Positions 27,214 through 36,246 of a stretch of 48,432 nt of DNA are shown here, piece after piece. Every line of letters starts with the position of its first letter. The first letter of the stretch is position 1. Origin of the DNA: Fidelibacterota bacterium (lineage in GTDB: Bacteria > Fidelibacterota > Marinisomatia > Marinisomatales > TCS55); the NCBI GenBank assembly GCA_016845785.1, contig JAERSH010000011.1, forward strand, positions 1-48,432, written 5' to 3'. The position numbers were made by a program, and so were the translations under genes. The notes beneath the pieces were generated by a model, which was not told where the DNA came from, ran no database searches, and saw nothing but the letters and a program-made list of their open reading frames with translations.

Positions 27214-27768
27214 ATGAAAAAATCAATCTTATTGGGATTGGCAATATCTTTACTCGCCATTGGTTGTGAAGATAAAAAAGCCGATCTAGATAATGATATT
27301 ATTGATGAATCTGTCAAAGAATTTACCTCAGTAAATATTAAAACCAGCGGACCGGAATTCTTTACATTTACAACCAACAAAGGAACCACAACAGAACCAT
27401 CCGCATGGGATTTATCATTTCGTGTGGTGGATTTTCAACCATCGCCTCTAGCACCAGTGATTAAAGATCCTGTCATGGTGATTGGTAGCGGGAAAAAAGC
27501 GACAAAAGTAGAAGTAGCGACGATTACGGATGTGACAACCATCCCTGCAGGCACGTTATTTAAAGCGGATGAAAATGGTTATTATACGACCCAAGGGTGG
27601 TATAATTACGATGGTGCCACTCACGTGATTACGCCAAAGGATTTCGTATATATCGTGGATGTAGATGATACCAAATATGCACTGATTGAAATCACCGATT
27701 ATTATGATGAAAATGGGACATCAGGAACAATCACGATTCATTGGAAGTATTTAGAGAAAAAGCAGTAG
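27214..27768 (+). CDS. HmuY-like heme-binding lipoprotein
   Basis: A 184-residue lipoprotein (lipobox LAIGC, Cys18). The fold signature resembles HmuY: AWDLSFR near the start of the domain, GWYNYDGATHVITPKDFVYIV in the middle, then DTKYALIEITDYYDENGTSGTITIHWKY. Such proteins sit on the cell surface, bind heme and pass it to the partner TonB receptor, here the gene just upstream. AAGGAAA precedes the ATG. The heme-ligating residues cannot be assigned with certainty. Confidence 0.78.
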   Translation: MKKSILLGLAISLLAIGCEDKKADLDNDIIDESVKEFTSVNIKTSGPEFFTFTTNKGTTTEPSAWDLSFRVVDFQPSPLAPVIKDPVMVIGSGKKATKVEVATITDVTTIPAGTLFKADENGYYTTQGWYNYDGATHVITPKDFVYIVDVDDTKYALIEITDYYDENGTSGTITIHWKYLEKKQ

Positions 27769-27862
27769 ATTCGAGTAGGTGCGGGAGCCAAAAAATTTTC
27801 TGGTTTGTTAACCCTCCTCATTAACCTCCTTCTACAAATCAGGAGTGTTTCCGCACCCGGTC

Positions 27863-27898
27863 ATTAAAAAAGGGCTGAATTTTCAGCCCTTTTTTAAT
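27863..27898. terminator. Bidirectional intrinsic terminator
   Basis: A 16-bp perfect stem (ATTAAAAAAGGGCTGA / TCAGCCCTTTTTTAAT) with a 4-base loop; the T-run reads out on both strands. It lies between the convergent HmuY-like and amidohydrolase genes. Confidence 0.92.
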
Positions 27899-27940
27899 AT
27901 CATTCTGTCAATGTTTGCCTGCCATGAGGGGAATGACAGT

Positions 27941-29257
27941 TTATTCCTGTAAGATCCCCAACTGGCGATACTTTTCCTGGTATTTATGATAGAGGGATTT
28001 ATGATGATCACCCATATCAATCTTTCGTCCTTGAATGTAGGCTTGTAGCACATTGGTACGAATTTCCAATGGATCGCCGTTTGAAATGAATAAGGTCGCA
28101 TCTTTTCCTGATTCTAAAGAGCCGACTCGGTCATCGATTCCCAGCACTTCTGCAACAGATAATGTTATGGATCGCAACGCCACTGCCTTGGGTAATCCAT
28201 AGGCTGCAGCCATTGCTGCTTGGTTTGGCAAATTCCGCACGCGATATGCACCACCGGCAGAACCAGATGTAGAAATACAAAACTGCACACCGGCCCCATG
28301 AAGCAGAGCAGGACCTTTATAGGCTTGATCATAATCTTCAAACCGGCGATTGGGTAATGCGGTGACCCCTTCATAGATCACAGGTACTTTATTCGTCCGT
28401 AATAGGTCGGCTGTCCGCCATGCATCTTTACCGCCCACAATGATGATTTTTACTTCGTGGCGATTGGCCCAATGGATCGCTGCTTCAATTTGACGCACTT
28501 CATTGGCATGGACATAAATGGGTTTATCGCCATGAACATAAGGGATAAGACTCTCCAACCGTAAATCGACATTATGGTAATCTTCTGCCGTCCTTGATTG
28601 GGTCTGACGGAGGCGCGCATATGCTCTGCCTTTCTCGATCATATCATCCAAACCCTTAAGGGCTTCTTGTCGGCGTTTGATTTGTTTATCCGCCGGTATT
28701 CTAAACCGCCCGCCACTGCGAATGCCCATACCCGGCCAATTTACATGGAGTCCGCTGGGATGAACCATGGTTGCATTCTCCCAAGTCCATCCATCCATAA
28801 GCATGATCGAAGATTGGCCGGAAACTAGCCCGGAGCCTGGGGCCACATTAGCGATGAGCACACCGTTAGATCGGGTAGTGGGAATAATCTCCGAATCGGG
28901 ATTGTATGCCACATTGGCACGTACGTTTGGATTAAAATCTCCTCGTTCTGAATGATCATTGGTCACCGGTACCGCATTGATTTCAGTGAGCCCAATACCG
29001 GAGACAGCTGCGATTAAACCGGGATAAACATGTTTCCCTTCCAAGTCGATGACTTCCGCACCTGCAGGAGGTGAAATGTGTTCTGCAATTCGGGTGATTT
29101 TCCCTTTTTCAAAGAGGATTGCACCATTGATTACCCCATTTGAAACAGTGTGAATTACACCATTTTTCAACAGAATAGGGTGTTTCTGCGGCGGTGCAGG
29201 AATTTGTTCATTCGCAAACAGACATGAGAATATGAGTAATAATAATATCCGTTTCAT
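27941..29257 (-). CDS. Secreted amidohydrolase-like protein lacking the canonical HxH
   Basis: 438 residues with a signal peptide (MKRILLLLIFSCLFANEQ) and an amidohydrolase (imidazolonepropionase-like) fold: N-terminal beta-sandwich, GKHVYPGLIAAVSGIGL, a central PIYVHANEVRQIEAA strand and GSLESGKDATLFISNGDPLE near the end. The first metal-binding HxH, expected after PGLID, is replaced by AAVSG, so the usual metal centre is incomplete. ATG 29257 overlaps the upstream amidohydrolase stop by one base (TAATG), with GGAGGAG ahead. The tight coupling suggests the two act together. Confidence 0.82.
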   Translation of the reverse strand: MKRILLLLIFSCLFANEQIPAPPQKHPILLKNGVIHTVSNGVINGAILFEKGKITRIAEHISPPAGAEVIDLEGKHVYPGLIAAVSGIGLTEINAVPVTNDHSERGDFNPNVRANVAYNPDSEIIPTTRSNGVLIANVAPGSGLVSGQSSIMLMDGWTWENATMVHPSGLHVNWPGMGIRSGGRFRIPADKQIKRRQEALKGLDDMIEKGRAYARLRQTQSRTAEDYHNVDLRLESLIPYVHGDKPIYVHANEVRQIEAAIHWANRHEVKIIIVGGKDAWRTADLLRTNKVPVIYEGVTALPNRRFEDYDQAYKGPALLHGAGVQFCISTSGSAGGAYRVRNLPNQAAMAAAYGLPKAVALRSITLSVAEVLGIDDRVGSLESGKDATLFISNGDPLEIRTNVLQAYIQGRKIDMGDHHKSLYHKYQEKYRQLGILQE

Positions 29258-32229
29258 TATTCTCCTCCTTCCATAATGTAAGATTCAAATGCATCGCAGG
29301 AATGGAAGCGATTGCCGCGCCTGCCTTTTGCTTTCATCTTTTTACCACCATTATCCGGTGCTTTTAATATCTTTTGAATGAGATCATTTCGGACTTTGCC
29401 ATCCCGTTCTCTTAAGTATTGATCATTTTCTAATGAGAAATATTGTTTTCCATCCAGCCATGTTTGTTCACAGATAGAATAGGTGGATAGGGGGTGGCCG
29501 GACCAAATGGCAAAATCCGCATCTTTGCCCACTTCTAGGGAGCCCACATATTTATCAATCTTGAGCTGTTTTGCAGGATTAATGGTTACAAACTTCAATG
29601 CTTCCGCTTCATCTAAACCGCCATATTTAACTGCTTTGGCAGCTTCTAAATTCATCCGCCGAGCCAATTCATCGCTGTCCGAATTGAAGGAGACATTTAC
29701 ACCGGCATTATGCATGAGTGTGCCGTTGAAACCAATGGCATCCACCACTTCATACTTATAGGCCCACCAATCCGAGAAGGTGGACGCGCCGGCACCATGT
29801 TCGGCCAATCGTTCTGCCACTTTATATCCCTCCAATACATGCTGGAATGTGGCAATGGTGAAACCAAAATCTTCTGCAATTCGCGTGAGCATGAGGATTT
29901 CATCCTGTCGATAAGAGTGAGAATGAAGGAGACGTGTGCCTTCCATAATTTCTACCAATGCATCCATTTCAAGGTTCCGTCTTGGTGGGATAGCAGACCG
30001 CTGTAGTTTTACATCTTTATTATAGGTATCCCACGATTTTTGGTAATCCTGGGCAGCGGTAAATGCATCACGAATTACCTGTTCAACACCCATCCGCGTT
30101 TCAGGATAACGGCCATAAGACCGCTTTCGTTTTACATTTTCTCCAAGCGCAAATTTGATACCTTGGGGTGCTTCTTTAAAAATCAGGTCATCAGAAAAAC
30201 TGCCCCATCGGAGTTTCATCACCACATTTTGGCCACCGATTGGGTTGGCTGATCCGTGAAGTAAATTGATGGTTGTCAGTCCGCCAGCAAGGGCACGGTA
30301 CATGGCCACATCATTGGGATCAATCACATCACGCATCCGCACTTCGGCTGTTACGTTTTGAAATCCTTCATTGATAGATTCGCCGGCCATGTGGCTGTGG
30401 GCGTCAATCAATCCAGGCGTTACATGTTTACCCTTGCCGTCGATGATTAATGCCTTTCCTCTTGGGAGAGAAATATTTTTAGCGATTTTTTTGACTTTTC
30501 CATCTTGAAATAGAATGTCCCATTCTTTCAAAACACCTTTCGGTCCTGATGTCCAAATGGTGGCATCATTCACCAAGATTGTTTTGGGGCTGGGGACAGC
30601 AGAATCCAAGCCATATGCCCCTTCAGGAAAGACAAGTGAAAGATCACTAGCCGAATCTTTTTTCTGCTTTTTATTTTTTTTATCCAGTGCCGTATCAAAA
30701 GTAGCGGACCATAATCCAGTACTTCCATCGGCATAAGAAACTTGGCCTGTGGCTTTACCATTTGCTATGGTCCCTTGAAATCGGGTGACGCCATTTTGGA
30801 GAATGGTATCGGCATCCACAGAAAATGAAAGGCGGTCTTGATCCAATTTATAATTGGAAAGTTTCATGGATTTTTCATCCACTTTCAATGCGCCACCGCC
30901 GGATTTCACAGAAAGGGTCCAAGTATTATCACCTTCATTAAGGGTCCAATCACCAGTGGCGTCTACGATGGGATCGGGTGAAACTTCATATTCATTCCCA
31001 TCAATCCACACCGCATTCACTGTTGATTTGCCATCAAAATAGTTGCCGTCGGTTATAATGAGATTGCCAATATAGCCCGGGGCCACTTTCCCCAATCGTT
31101 TAGATTGACCCATTTCTTTCGCCGGATGGGTGGTGAGTGCGGCCAATGCATCCGCTTCACTGAATCCACGCTGTACGGCACGAGACAGATTTTTTCTGAA
31201 ATCAGATATATTTTTCAGTCCCGCACTTGTAAGCGCAAATGTAAAACCTGCATTCGCCAATTTAGCCGCATTATCTGGGGCCATATCCCAATGCTTCAAT
31301 TGTTCCGTAGAATATTGAAGGGCGTTGTGAGGATCCGCCACTTCTGGTTTGGCAGGAAAATCCATGGGAACGATCATAAATGAAGCAGGCATTTCATCAA
31401 TGCGACGGTATTCATATCCGTTACCTTTGATCCACAGATTTAGACCAAACTCATCGGCAATATTAGAAGAACGGTCGATATATAGTTCATTTCCAGTCCT
31501 GAAAATGAAGGGTTGTTTTTTCTGTTTGGTTTGGGCCAATGCAGCCAATGATCGATCCGATTGAATCGGTTCATTTCCATCAGGATATTTGGCCAAAATG
31601 GACTGGCTTTTACGATACCAATCTGCATCGATAAATCCCTGGCGAATAAAAGCGATAGCACCGAGCAATGAAGTGGGATACTCTTTTGCACCCCATCCAC
31701 CATTGGCATATTCTACCACTTGCGCCACATTGTTGGACAGTACTTTCGGCGTATCACCCAATTGAACAAGTCCGGATGTTCCCTGAAAGATGCCCCCTTT
31801 CGGCGTGACATGGGCCGTCGTAAATCCGAGGGTACGCAAGTCTTTCAGACTTTTGGCTTTGGGATGAAACAAATCAGCCCCATTCAAATAGGCCCGCATG
31901 TTCGAATTCCAATAGGCTTGTAAGGAAGTATCCTTTTTGACTGTTTTAACATCCAGCCAACTTTCGATAAAGCCTGCGTAAATGTGTTTACCACTCATAT
32001 CCAAAATGGTGGCTTGTTTGGGGACTTTTACCCGCGCGCCAACAGCAGTAATAATGCCATCCCGAAGGACGACCGTACCATTTTCAATGGTTTTGCCCGG
32101 GGCAGTATGAATCGTTGCATGGGTGAGTGCCCATGCTCTGGGTGGATTCCGATGGAGTTCTTTTGCCGGCCCGGTTTGGGCGAAGAGAAAAGAGACTGTC
32201 CATAAGAATAAAATCAATTTGGTTTTCAT
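29257..32229 (-). CDS. Large secreted amidohydrolase (two amidohydrolase-like modules)
   Basis: About 990 residues with a signal peptide (MKTKLILFLWTVSFLFAQ). Residues about 25-430 form a first amidohydrolase-like module without HxH (GKHIYAGFIESWLDV). A beta-rich linker follows, and from about 555 a complete module: HVTPGLIDAHSHMAGES (HxH), LLHSHSYR, FQHVLEG and FNSDSDELARRM (Asp). It is probably a metal-dependent hydrolase of imide or peptide bonds in the periplasm. ATG 32229 is fixed by a perfect AGGAGG six bases upstream. An in-frame TTG at 32241 lies on top of that site and is rejected. Confidence 0.85.
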   Translation of the reverse strand: MKTKLILFLWTVSFLFAQTGPAKELHRNPPRAWALTHATIHTAPGKTIENGTVVLRDGIITAVGARVKVPKQATILDMSGKHIYAGFIESWLDVKTVKKDTSLQAYWNSNMRAYLNGADLFHPKAKSLKDLRTLGFTTAHVTPKGGIFQGTSGLVQLGDTPKVLSNNVAQVVEYANGGWGAKEYPTSLLGAIAFIRQGFIDADWYRKSQSILAKYPDGNEPIQSDRSLAALAQTKQKKQPFIFRTGNELYIDRSSNIADEFGLNLWIKGNGYEYRRIDEMPASFMIVPMDFPAKPEVADPHNALQYSTEQLKHWDMAPDNAAKLANAGFTFALTSAGLKNISDFRKNLSRAVQRGFSEADALAALTTHPAKEMGQSKRLGKVAPGYIGNLIITDGNYFDGKSTVNAVWIDGNEYEVSPDPIVDATGDWTLNEGDNTWTLSVKSGGGALKVDEKSMKLSNYKLDQDRLSFSVDADTILQNGVTRFQGTIANGKATGQVSYADGSTGLWSATFDTALDKKNKKQKKDSASDLSLVFPEGAYGLDSAVPSPKTILVNDATIWTSGPKGVLKEWDILFQDGKVKKIAKNISLPRGKALIIDGKGKHVTPGLIDAHSHMAGESINEGFQNVTAEVRMRDVIDPNDVAMYRALAGGLTTINLLHGSANPIGGQNVVMKLRWGSFSDDLIFKEAPQGIKFALGENVKRKRSYGRYPETRMGVEQVIRDAFTAAQDYQKSWDTYNKDVKLQRSAIPPRRNLEMDALVEIMEGTRLLHSHSYRQDEILMLTRIAEDFGFTIATFQHVLEGYKVAERLAEHGAGASTFSDWWAYKYEVVDAIGFNGTLMHNAGVNVSFNSDSDELARRMNLEAAKAVKYGGLDEAEALKFVTINPAKQLKIDKYVGSLEVGKDADFAIWSGHPLSTYSICEQTWLDGKQYFSLENDQYLRERDGKVRNDLIQKILKAPDNGGKKMKAKGRRGNRFHSCDAFESYIMEGGE

Positions 32230-32237
32230 AACCCTCC

Positions 32238-33047
32238 TCAAAAATTAGGTCCGCGTAAATGGGTTGCCGTGATTTTTTTTGTTAAGTAGTCGTAAGCATC
32301 CTCTACCGTATCACTAACGTGAAATAAATCCAAATCGGATCGAGAGATGACACCTTTATCTGCAAGAAATTCCCAGTTTACCACATTATTCCAAAAGTGA
32401 CTGTCAAAGAGTACAATGGGAATTTGTTTGCGCAATTTTTGGGTTTGGATGAGGGTGAGCACCTCCATCATTTCATCCAATGTACCAAATCCTCCCGGCC
32501 AAACCACCATGGCTTTCGCCAGATAGAGGAACCAAAACTTACGCATAAAAAAGTAATGAAAGTTGATTTCCAAATCATCAGAAATCCATTCATTCCCCGA
32601 TTGTTCAAATGGGAGAGAAATGGATAATCCTACGGCCAATCCATCCGCTTCGGTTGCCCCGCGGTTGGCTGCTTCCATAATACCTGGACCACCGCCGGAT
32701 GTGACGATAAATCGTTTTTTCTTATGTTTGAGCCCCTTGCTCCATTTGGTCATTTTAAAAGCCAATTCACGAGCTGCTTCGTAGTAATGGCTCATTTCAA
32801 GATCTGTTTCTAATCCTTTGCGGTCATCCTTAGAAATATCAGCAGGCGCATCGGCCAAGGCCTGTTTCGCATCCGCTGCAGATTTCAATCGCGCAGAACC
32901 AAAAAATACAATCGTGTCTTGGATCTTGTTGCGTTTGAATCGTTGGAGGGGACCGTAATATTCAGATAATAATCGAACGGAACGTCCTTCGGGGCTGCCT
33001 AGAAATTCCTTGTTATAATAAAAACGGTCTTTATTTTCTTTACTCAT
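32238..33047 (-). CDS. LOG-family nucleotide 5'-monophosphate nucleosidase
   Basis: A 269-residue Rossmann-like protein of the LOG (lysine-decarboxylase-like, TIGR00730) family. The diagnostic motifs are TSGGGPGIMEAANRGA and PGGFGTLDEMMEVLTLIQ (PGGxGTxxE). Members hydrolyse nucleoside monophosphates to base and ribose phosphate. AGGAG precedes ATG 33047. The amidohydrolases follow eight bases later; whether they are functionally related is unclear. Confidence 0.88.
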   Translation of the reverse strand: MSKENKDRFYYNKEFLGSPEGRSVRLLSEYYGPLQRFKRNKIQDTIVFFGSARLKSAADAKQALADAPADISKDDRKGLETDLEMSHYYEAARELAFKMTKWSKGLKHKKKRFIVTSGGGPGIMEAANRGATEADGLAVGLSISLPFEQSGNEWISDDLEINFHYFFMRKFWFLYLAKAMVVWPGGFGTLDEMMEVLTLIQTQKLRKQIPIVLFDSHFWNNVVNWEFLADKGVISRSDLDLFHVSDTVEDAYDYLTKKITATHLRGPNF

Positions 33048-33173
33048 GTTTTACACTCCTAGTGTTTATGTTTTATTCTTCTTATTGGCGGGGAAGTTAG
33101 GACGAATCCAATTAATAAATAGGTTAGAATATGATTAATCCACTTTTTTACTTGATTTATAAAATGATGTAGT

Positions 33174-33188
33174 TGTACTATTAGTACA
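33174..33188. promoter_or_regulatory. GntR/YtrA operator TGTACTA-T-TAGTACA
   Basis: A perfect 7-1-7 palindrome 25 bases ahead of the GntR gene, with a further GTACA half-site at 33193-33197. Autoregulatory palindromes of this form are common for YtrA-subfamily regulators. Confidence 0.75.
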
Positions 33189-33213
33189 TGCAGTACAAAA
33201 GAAAATTCAGTTT

Positions 33214-33603
33214 ATGGAAATAATCATAAACACAAGCGATGGGGTACCGGTTTATTCCCAGCTCATTGATCAAATAAAGAAAGCAGTTGCAAGGGGAGAC
33301 ATCAGTCCCGGTGATGGATTGCCTTCTGTTCGCCAATTGGCAAACGATCTGGATCTGAATCATAATACCGTCGCGAAAGCCTACAAACATTTAATCCGTG
33401 ATAATGTGATTCAATCCAAAGGATATCGTGGCACCTTTATCCATCCTGATGCGAAATCGAATTGTAATTTTGATCTAAATGCAATCGTTACAAACCAATT
33501 AACAGATACAATAAAAGCATTGCGTGAAACAGGTGCAACGGATTCAGAAATCAGGATTGCCTTTGCCAATGTTTTAAATAACAAAAATATTTCAGGAGAT
33601 TAA
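33214..33603 (+). CDS. GntR-family regulator, YtrA subfamily
   Basis: 129 residues: the winged helix-turn-helix (VPVYSQLIDQIKKAVARGDISPGDGLPSVRQLANDLDLNHNTVAKAYKHLI) followed by only about 50 residues, the short dimerisation tail of YtrA-type regulators. These usually control neighbouring ABC transporters, but here the following genes are small membrane proteins with no ATPase. The perfect palindrome just upstream is probably its own operator. The 280-residue membrane protein starts two bases after the stop. Confidence 0.9.
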   Translation: MEIIINTSDGVPVYSQLIDQIKKAVARGDISPGDGLPSVRQLANDLDLNHNTVAKAYKHLIRDNVIQSKGYRGTFIHPDAKSNCNFDLNAIVTNQLTDTIKALRETGATDSEIRIAFANVLNNKNISGD

Positions 33604-33604
33604 A

Positions 33605-34447
33605 ATGGAAACCAAGATCCTTTTCGCCATCGTATTTCTAAACCAATTATTTCTGATTTCATTTTATTTCCCAAGAAAAATTGCCAATAGAATACGGTTT
33701 GTTTATGACACCTATCCGCCATCAAAGTTTCCAAAACTTTATCCAATGCCCATTGAATATTATGAGGATAAACAACGCAACTACAAAATATTGAACTGGT
33801 TTATATTGGTTGCCGGATTGTTCTTGGTGACCTACATGTTTTTAAATTTCCCAGAAGATTCTTATCGAAAACGATGGGATCAAGCATTGGTTGTCGCCTT
33901 TTTCATGGTTCAGTTTTTCCCGGTTTTACTTTTGGAAATTGCATCATTTTCCCTTTATAAACTGATGCGGAAATATGATAAACGAACCGAACGAAAGGCA
34001 GAAATCCAACCCCGACGATTATTTGATTTTATTTCGCCTTTACTCGTAGGACTGGTGGTATCGGTCTATTTTGCCTTTGTGGCTTTCATTGTTTATTTTA
34101 AACAATTTGATTATCCATGGTTTGGTGGCAATATGAACATTTATCTTATCACAGGGACAAATCTATTTTTCATCGGCATCGCTGCCTGGAATATGTTTGG
34201 TAAAAAATTAGATCCTTACCAAAGTTTTGAAGATAGACGAAAACAAATTTCTCTCGTGGTGAAACAATTGGCATTCATTAGCATGGGGGTAACGATTTAT
34301 GCTGCATTTACCATCGGTGCACACGCATTTGAATTGCGTCATTTCAATTCCACATTTATGAGTATATATTTTCAAATAATTGCCATCCTTAGTTTGCGAT
34401 CAATTCATATAGAAAATATCAATTTCGAAGTCTATAAAGAAGATTAA
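33605..34447 (+). CDS. Multi-pass membrane protein, unknown
   Basis: 280 residues with about seven hydrophobic segments (near 5-22, 63-83, 97-120, 148-170, 182-198, 218-240 and 250-265) and charged loops (RKYDKRTERKAEIQPRR). No recognised family. It is directly coupled to the GntR gene and should share its control. It may act in the membrane with the DUF4389 protein further along. Confidence 0.75.
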   Translation: METKILFAIVFLNQLFLISFYFPRKIANRIRFVYDTYPPSKFPKLYPMPIEYYEDKQRNYKILNWFILVAGLFLVTYMFLNFPEDSYRKRWDQALVVAFFMVQFFPVLLLEIASFSLYKLMRKYDKRTERKAEIQPRRLFDFISPLLVGLVVSVYFAFVAFIVYFKQFDYPWFGGNMNIYLITGTNLFFIGIAAWNMFGKKLDPYQSFEDRRKQISLVVKQLAFISMGVTIYAAFTIGAHAFELRHFNSTFMSIYFQIIAILSLRSIHIENINFEVYKED

Positions 34448-34479
34448 TTGCTTTGTCCCTCATCAATAAAGTAAATAAT

Positions 34480-34620
34480 ATGAAAAATTATTTAATGCTC
34501 ATGATCGCAATTACAGGGTCTTTCGTCTTGATTTCCCTATTGCTAAAAAGTTATGGAATTGACGGCAGTTCAGTTTTATCCAACAGTGTTGTTGGTGCAA
34601 TTGATGATTACCTCAGATAA
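34480..34620 (+). CDS. Small single-TM protein (46 aa)
   Basis: Starts ATG 34480 and stops TAA 34618-34620. One hydrophobic helix (MLMIAITGSFVLISLLL) is followed by a short polar tail. It lies in the gap between two membrane-protein genes of the GntR unit with no better candidate in that gap. There is no clear ribosome-binding site, so it is held with caution. Confidence 0.45.
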   Translation: MKNYLMLMIAITGSFVLISLLLKSYGIDGSSVLSNSVVGAIDDYLR

Positions 34621-34660
34621 TAATTAAATGCAAAGACCCACCTAAATTAGGAGAAAAAGG

Positions 34661-35272
34661 ATGAACACATATCCTGCAAACTTAACAATCGATTATCCGG
34701 AAAAGGCCAAGCGGCTTACCGTTTTCTTTCGGTTATTATTGGCTATACCCATATCGATTATATTGGGACTGTTATCATATCATGGATATAATAACGAACA
34801 AGTTTCAGATGGTAGTAATTGGATTGGTGTATTATTTATTCCTACCGCATTAATGATTGTATTTCGAAAAAAATATCCACGGTGGTGGTTTGATTGGAAT
34901 CTCGCACTCACAAAATTTGGAATGCGCGTCTCATCATATGTATTGCTGTTGCGCCATGAGTATCCCTCCACGGATGAAGAACAGGCTGTCCATGTGGATA
35001 TTCAATTTCCGGATGTAAAAAAAGAATTGAATCGATGGATGCCCTTGATCAAATGGTTGTTGGTTCTTCCTCATATGATTGTTTTATGCTTCATGATGGT
35101 GGGGGTCATGTTCTGTACAATTTTGGCATGGATTATTATGTTGTTCACGGGGACATACCCCAAAGCGATGTTTGATTTTGTGGTGGGCGCTTTAAGATGG
35201 GGGTTGCGAGTGAGTGCATATGCCATTTTATTAACAACGGACAAATATCCACCATTTAGGTTCAGCGTATGA
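34661..35272 (+). CDS. DUF4389 membrane protein
   Basis: 203 residues with the DUF4389 arrangement: an N-terminal strand motif (YPANLTIDYPEKAKRLTVFFRLLLAIP), TM helices, FDWNLALTKFGMRVSSYVLLLRHEYPS, and a second repeat ending LRWGLRVSAYAILLTTDKYPPF. The two WxLRVSAY-like segments show an internal duplication. AGGAGAAAAAGG gives a strong ribosome-binding site. The function of the family is unknown. Confidence 0.85.
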   Translation: MNTYPANLTIDYPEKAKRLTVFFRLLLAIPISIILGLLSYHGYNNEQVSDGSNWIGVLFIPTALMIVFRKKYPRWWFDWNLALTKFGMRVSSYVLLLRHEYPSTDEEQAVHVDIQFPDVKKELNRWMPLIKWLLVLPHMIVLCFMMVGVMFCTILAWIIMLFTGTYPKAMFDFVVGALRWGLRVSAYAILLTTDKYPPFRFSV

Positions 35273-35451
35273 ATAGCAAATTAATCGGTATTGGCGCGGC
35301 ATTGGGCGTGAGCCTTGGTGTTGCAGTTGGTTCCGTTATTGGGGCAATTACAGGGAATGTGGCCTTTTGGATTCCTATGGGTGTAGTCTTTGGTCCCGGG
35401 TTTGGAATTGCGGTTGCAATCATCTTTGAAAGTATAAAAAATAATGAATAA
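35269..35451 (+). CDS. Small Gly-rich two-helix membrane protein (60 aa)
   Basis: Two hydrophobic Gly-zipper-like helices (IGIGAALGVSLGVAVGSVIGAI and IPMGVVFGPGFGIAVAIIF). ATG 35269 overlaps the DUF4389 stop by four bases (ATGA), which strongly supports it as a coupled gene. It may pack against the DUF4389 protein. Confidence 0.7.
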   Translation: MNSKLIGIGAALGVSLGVAVGSVIGAITGNVAFWIPMGVVFGPGFGIAVAIIFESIKNNE

Positions 35452-35466
35452 GCAATAGGGGATCGT

Positions 35467-35664
35467 ATGAAAGTAAAAATATTTTCTTTGTGCGGAAAAC
35501 TTTTCGGAAAATCTAAAAAATCAACAGACCTTGAAGAAGAGATTAATGTTTGGATGGAAAGTCAACATGGAATAAAAGTTGTCGATATAAAACAAACATC
35601 TTCAGGAGGAAGTCTCGAACCGGCTGAACATCTTATCTCTATTTGGTACGAAACAGTGGATTGA
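35467..35664 (+). CDS. Small soluble protein (65 aa), unknown
   Basis: A basic Cys-containing N-terminus (MKVKIFSLCGKLFGKSKK), then a compact EEEINVWMESQHGIKVVDIKQTSSGGSL...LISIWYE unit reminiscent of small alpha-beta proteins. AGGGGATC precedes the ATG. It is last of the GntR-controlled set. The 252 bases that follow hold only a doubtful 34-codon frame. Confidence 0.6.
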   Translation: MKVKIFSLCGKLFGKSKKSTDLEEEINVWMESQHGIKVVDIKQTSSGGSLEPAEHLISIWYETVD

Positions 35665-35916
35665 GCTTTCTGGGAATATTCCATCCAAAAAGGATGTAGA
35701 ATGCACTTTAAATAATGGCGATGGTTTAAATATATCTAAATATGTCAATAAATACTTTACAAAATAGCACAAAAATAAACCAAACCATCACGGATGTGCA
35801 GGTTAATCCAATTCAGGAAACAGATTCAAAATTATCTAAAAAGTAGATAGTAAGGCATCGCGGTGTTCAAATCCGATTTGACAAGCCATTAAATAATCTT
35901 TTCTTCAATTATTTTA

Positions 35917-36123
35917 CTACGACGTATGACACTCTTTCGAGCAGTAAAAACATCCATTTGATTTGGCATAATGTTTTTTTGCTTCTATGACTGCATCATG
36001 ACAATTTGAAAATTGGCCAAGGTATATTCTATTTTCAATATTGGGAAGAAAAGAACAAAATTGAGTATGTACTTCATGATCGCCATTTTTTTGCGGCTTT
36101 TCTCTCACATAATATTTTATCAT
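35917..36123 (-). CDS. Small Cys-rich conserved protein (68 aa)
   Basis: It reads YYVREKPQKNGDHEVHTQFC, then NRIYLGQFSNCHDAVIEAKKHY and GCFYCSKECHTS. The NGDHEVH segment and the closing CxxC/CH cluster resemble a widespread small family in Bacteroidota and relatives. The cysteines and histidines could hold a zinc ion. AAGGGAA precedes the start. The shared promoter element (36186-36198) lies 63 bases ahead, linking it to the proposed regulon. Confidence 0.75.
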   Translation of the reverse strand: MIKYYVREKPQKNGDHEVHTQFCSFLPNIENRIYLGQFSNCHDAVIEAKKHYAKSNGCFYCSKECHTS

Positions 36124-36185
36124 TTTTCGTTATTTCCCTTATTTCTTAAGTATATTTTATACTCTCAAGTGGAACAACAACAATA

Positions 36186-36198
36186 GAGTACATTACTC
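36186..36198 (-). promoter_or_regulatory. Shared palindromic element, copy 1 (GAGTA-N3-TACTC)
   Basis: A perfect 5-3-5 inverted repeat in the context CAATAGAGTA...TACTCATTTTT. It lies 63 bases ahead of the small Cys-rich gene, with an ATAAAATATA-like -10 about 25 bases downstream. Confidence 0.6.
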
Positions 36199-36246
36199 AT
36201 TTTTGCTAAAAAATAAAGAAAATATTGAAATAAAATTCGGCCATAA

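Noticed and set aside
35742-35846. 34-codon plus-strand frame beginning MSINTLQNSTKINQ in the gap after the GntR set
   Set aside because: No ribosome-binding site, low-complexity polar composition and no contextual support. It could be real but cannot be separated from chance.
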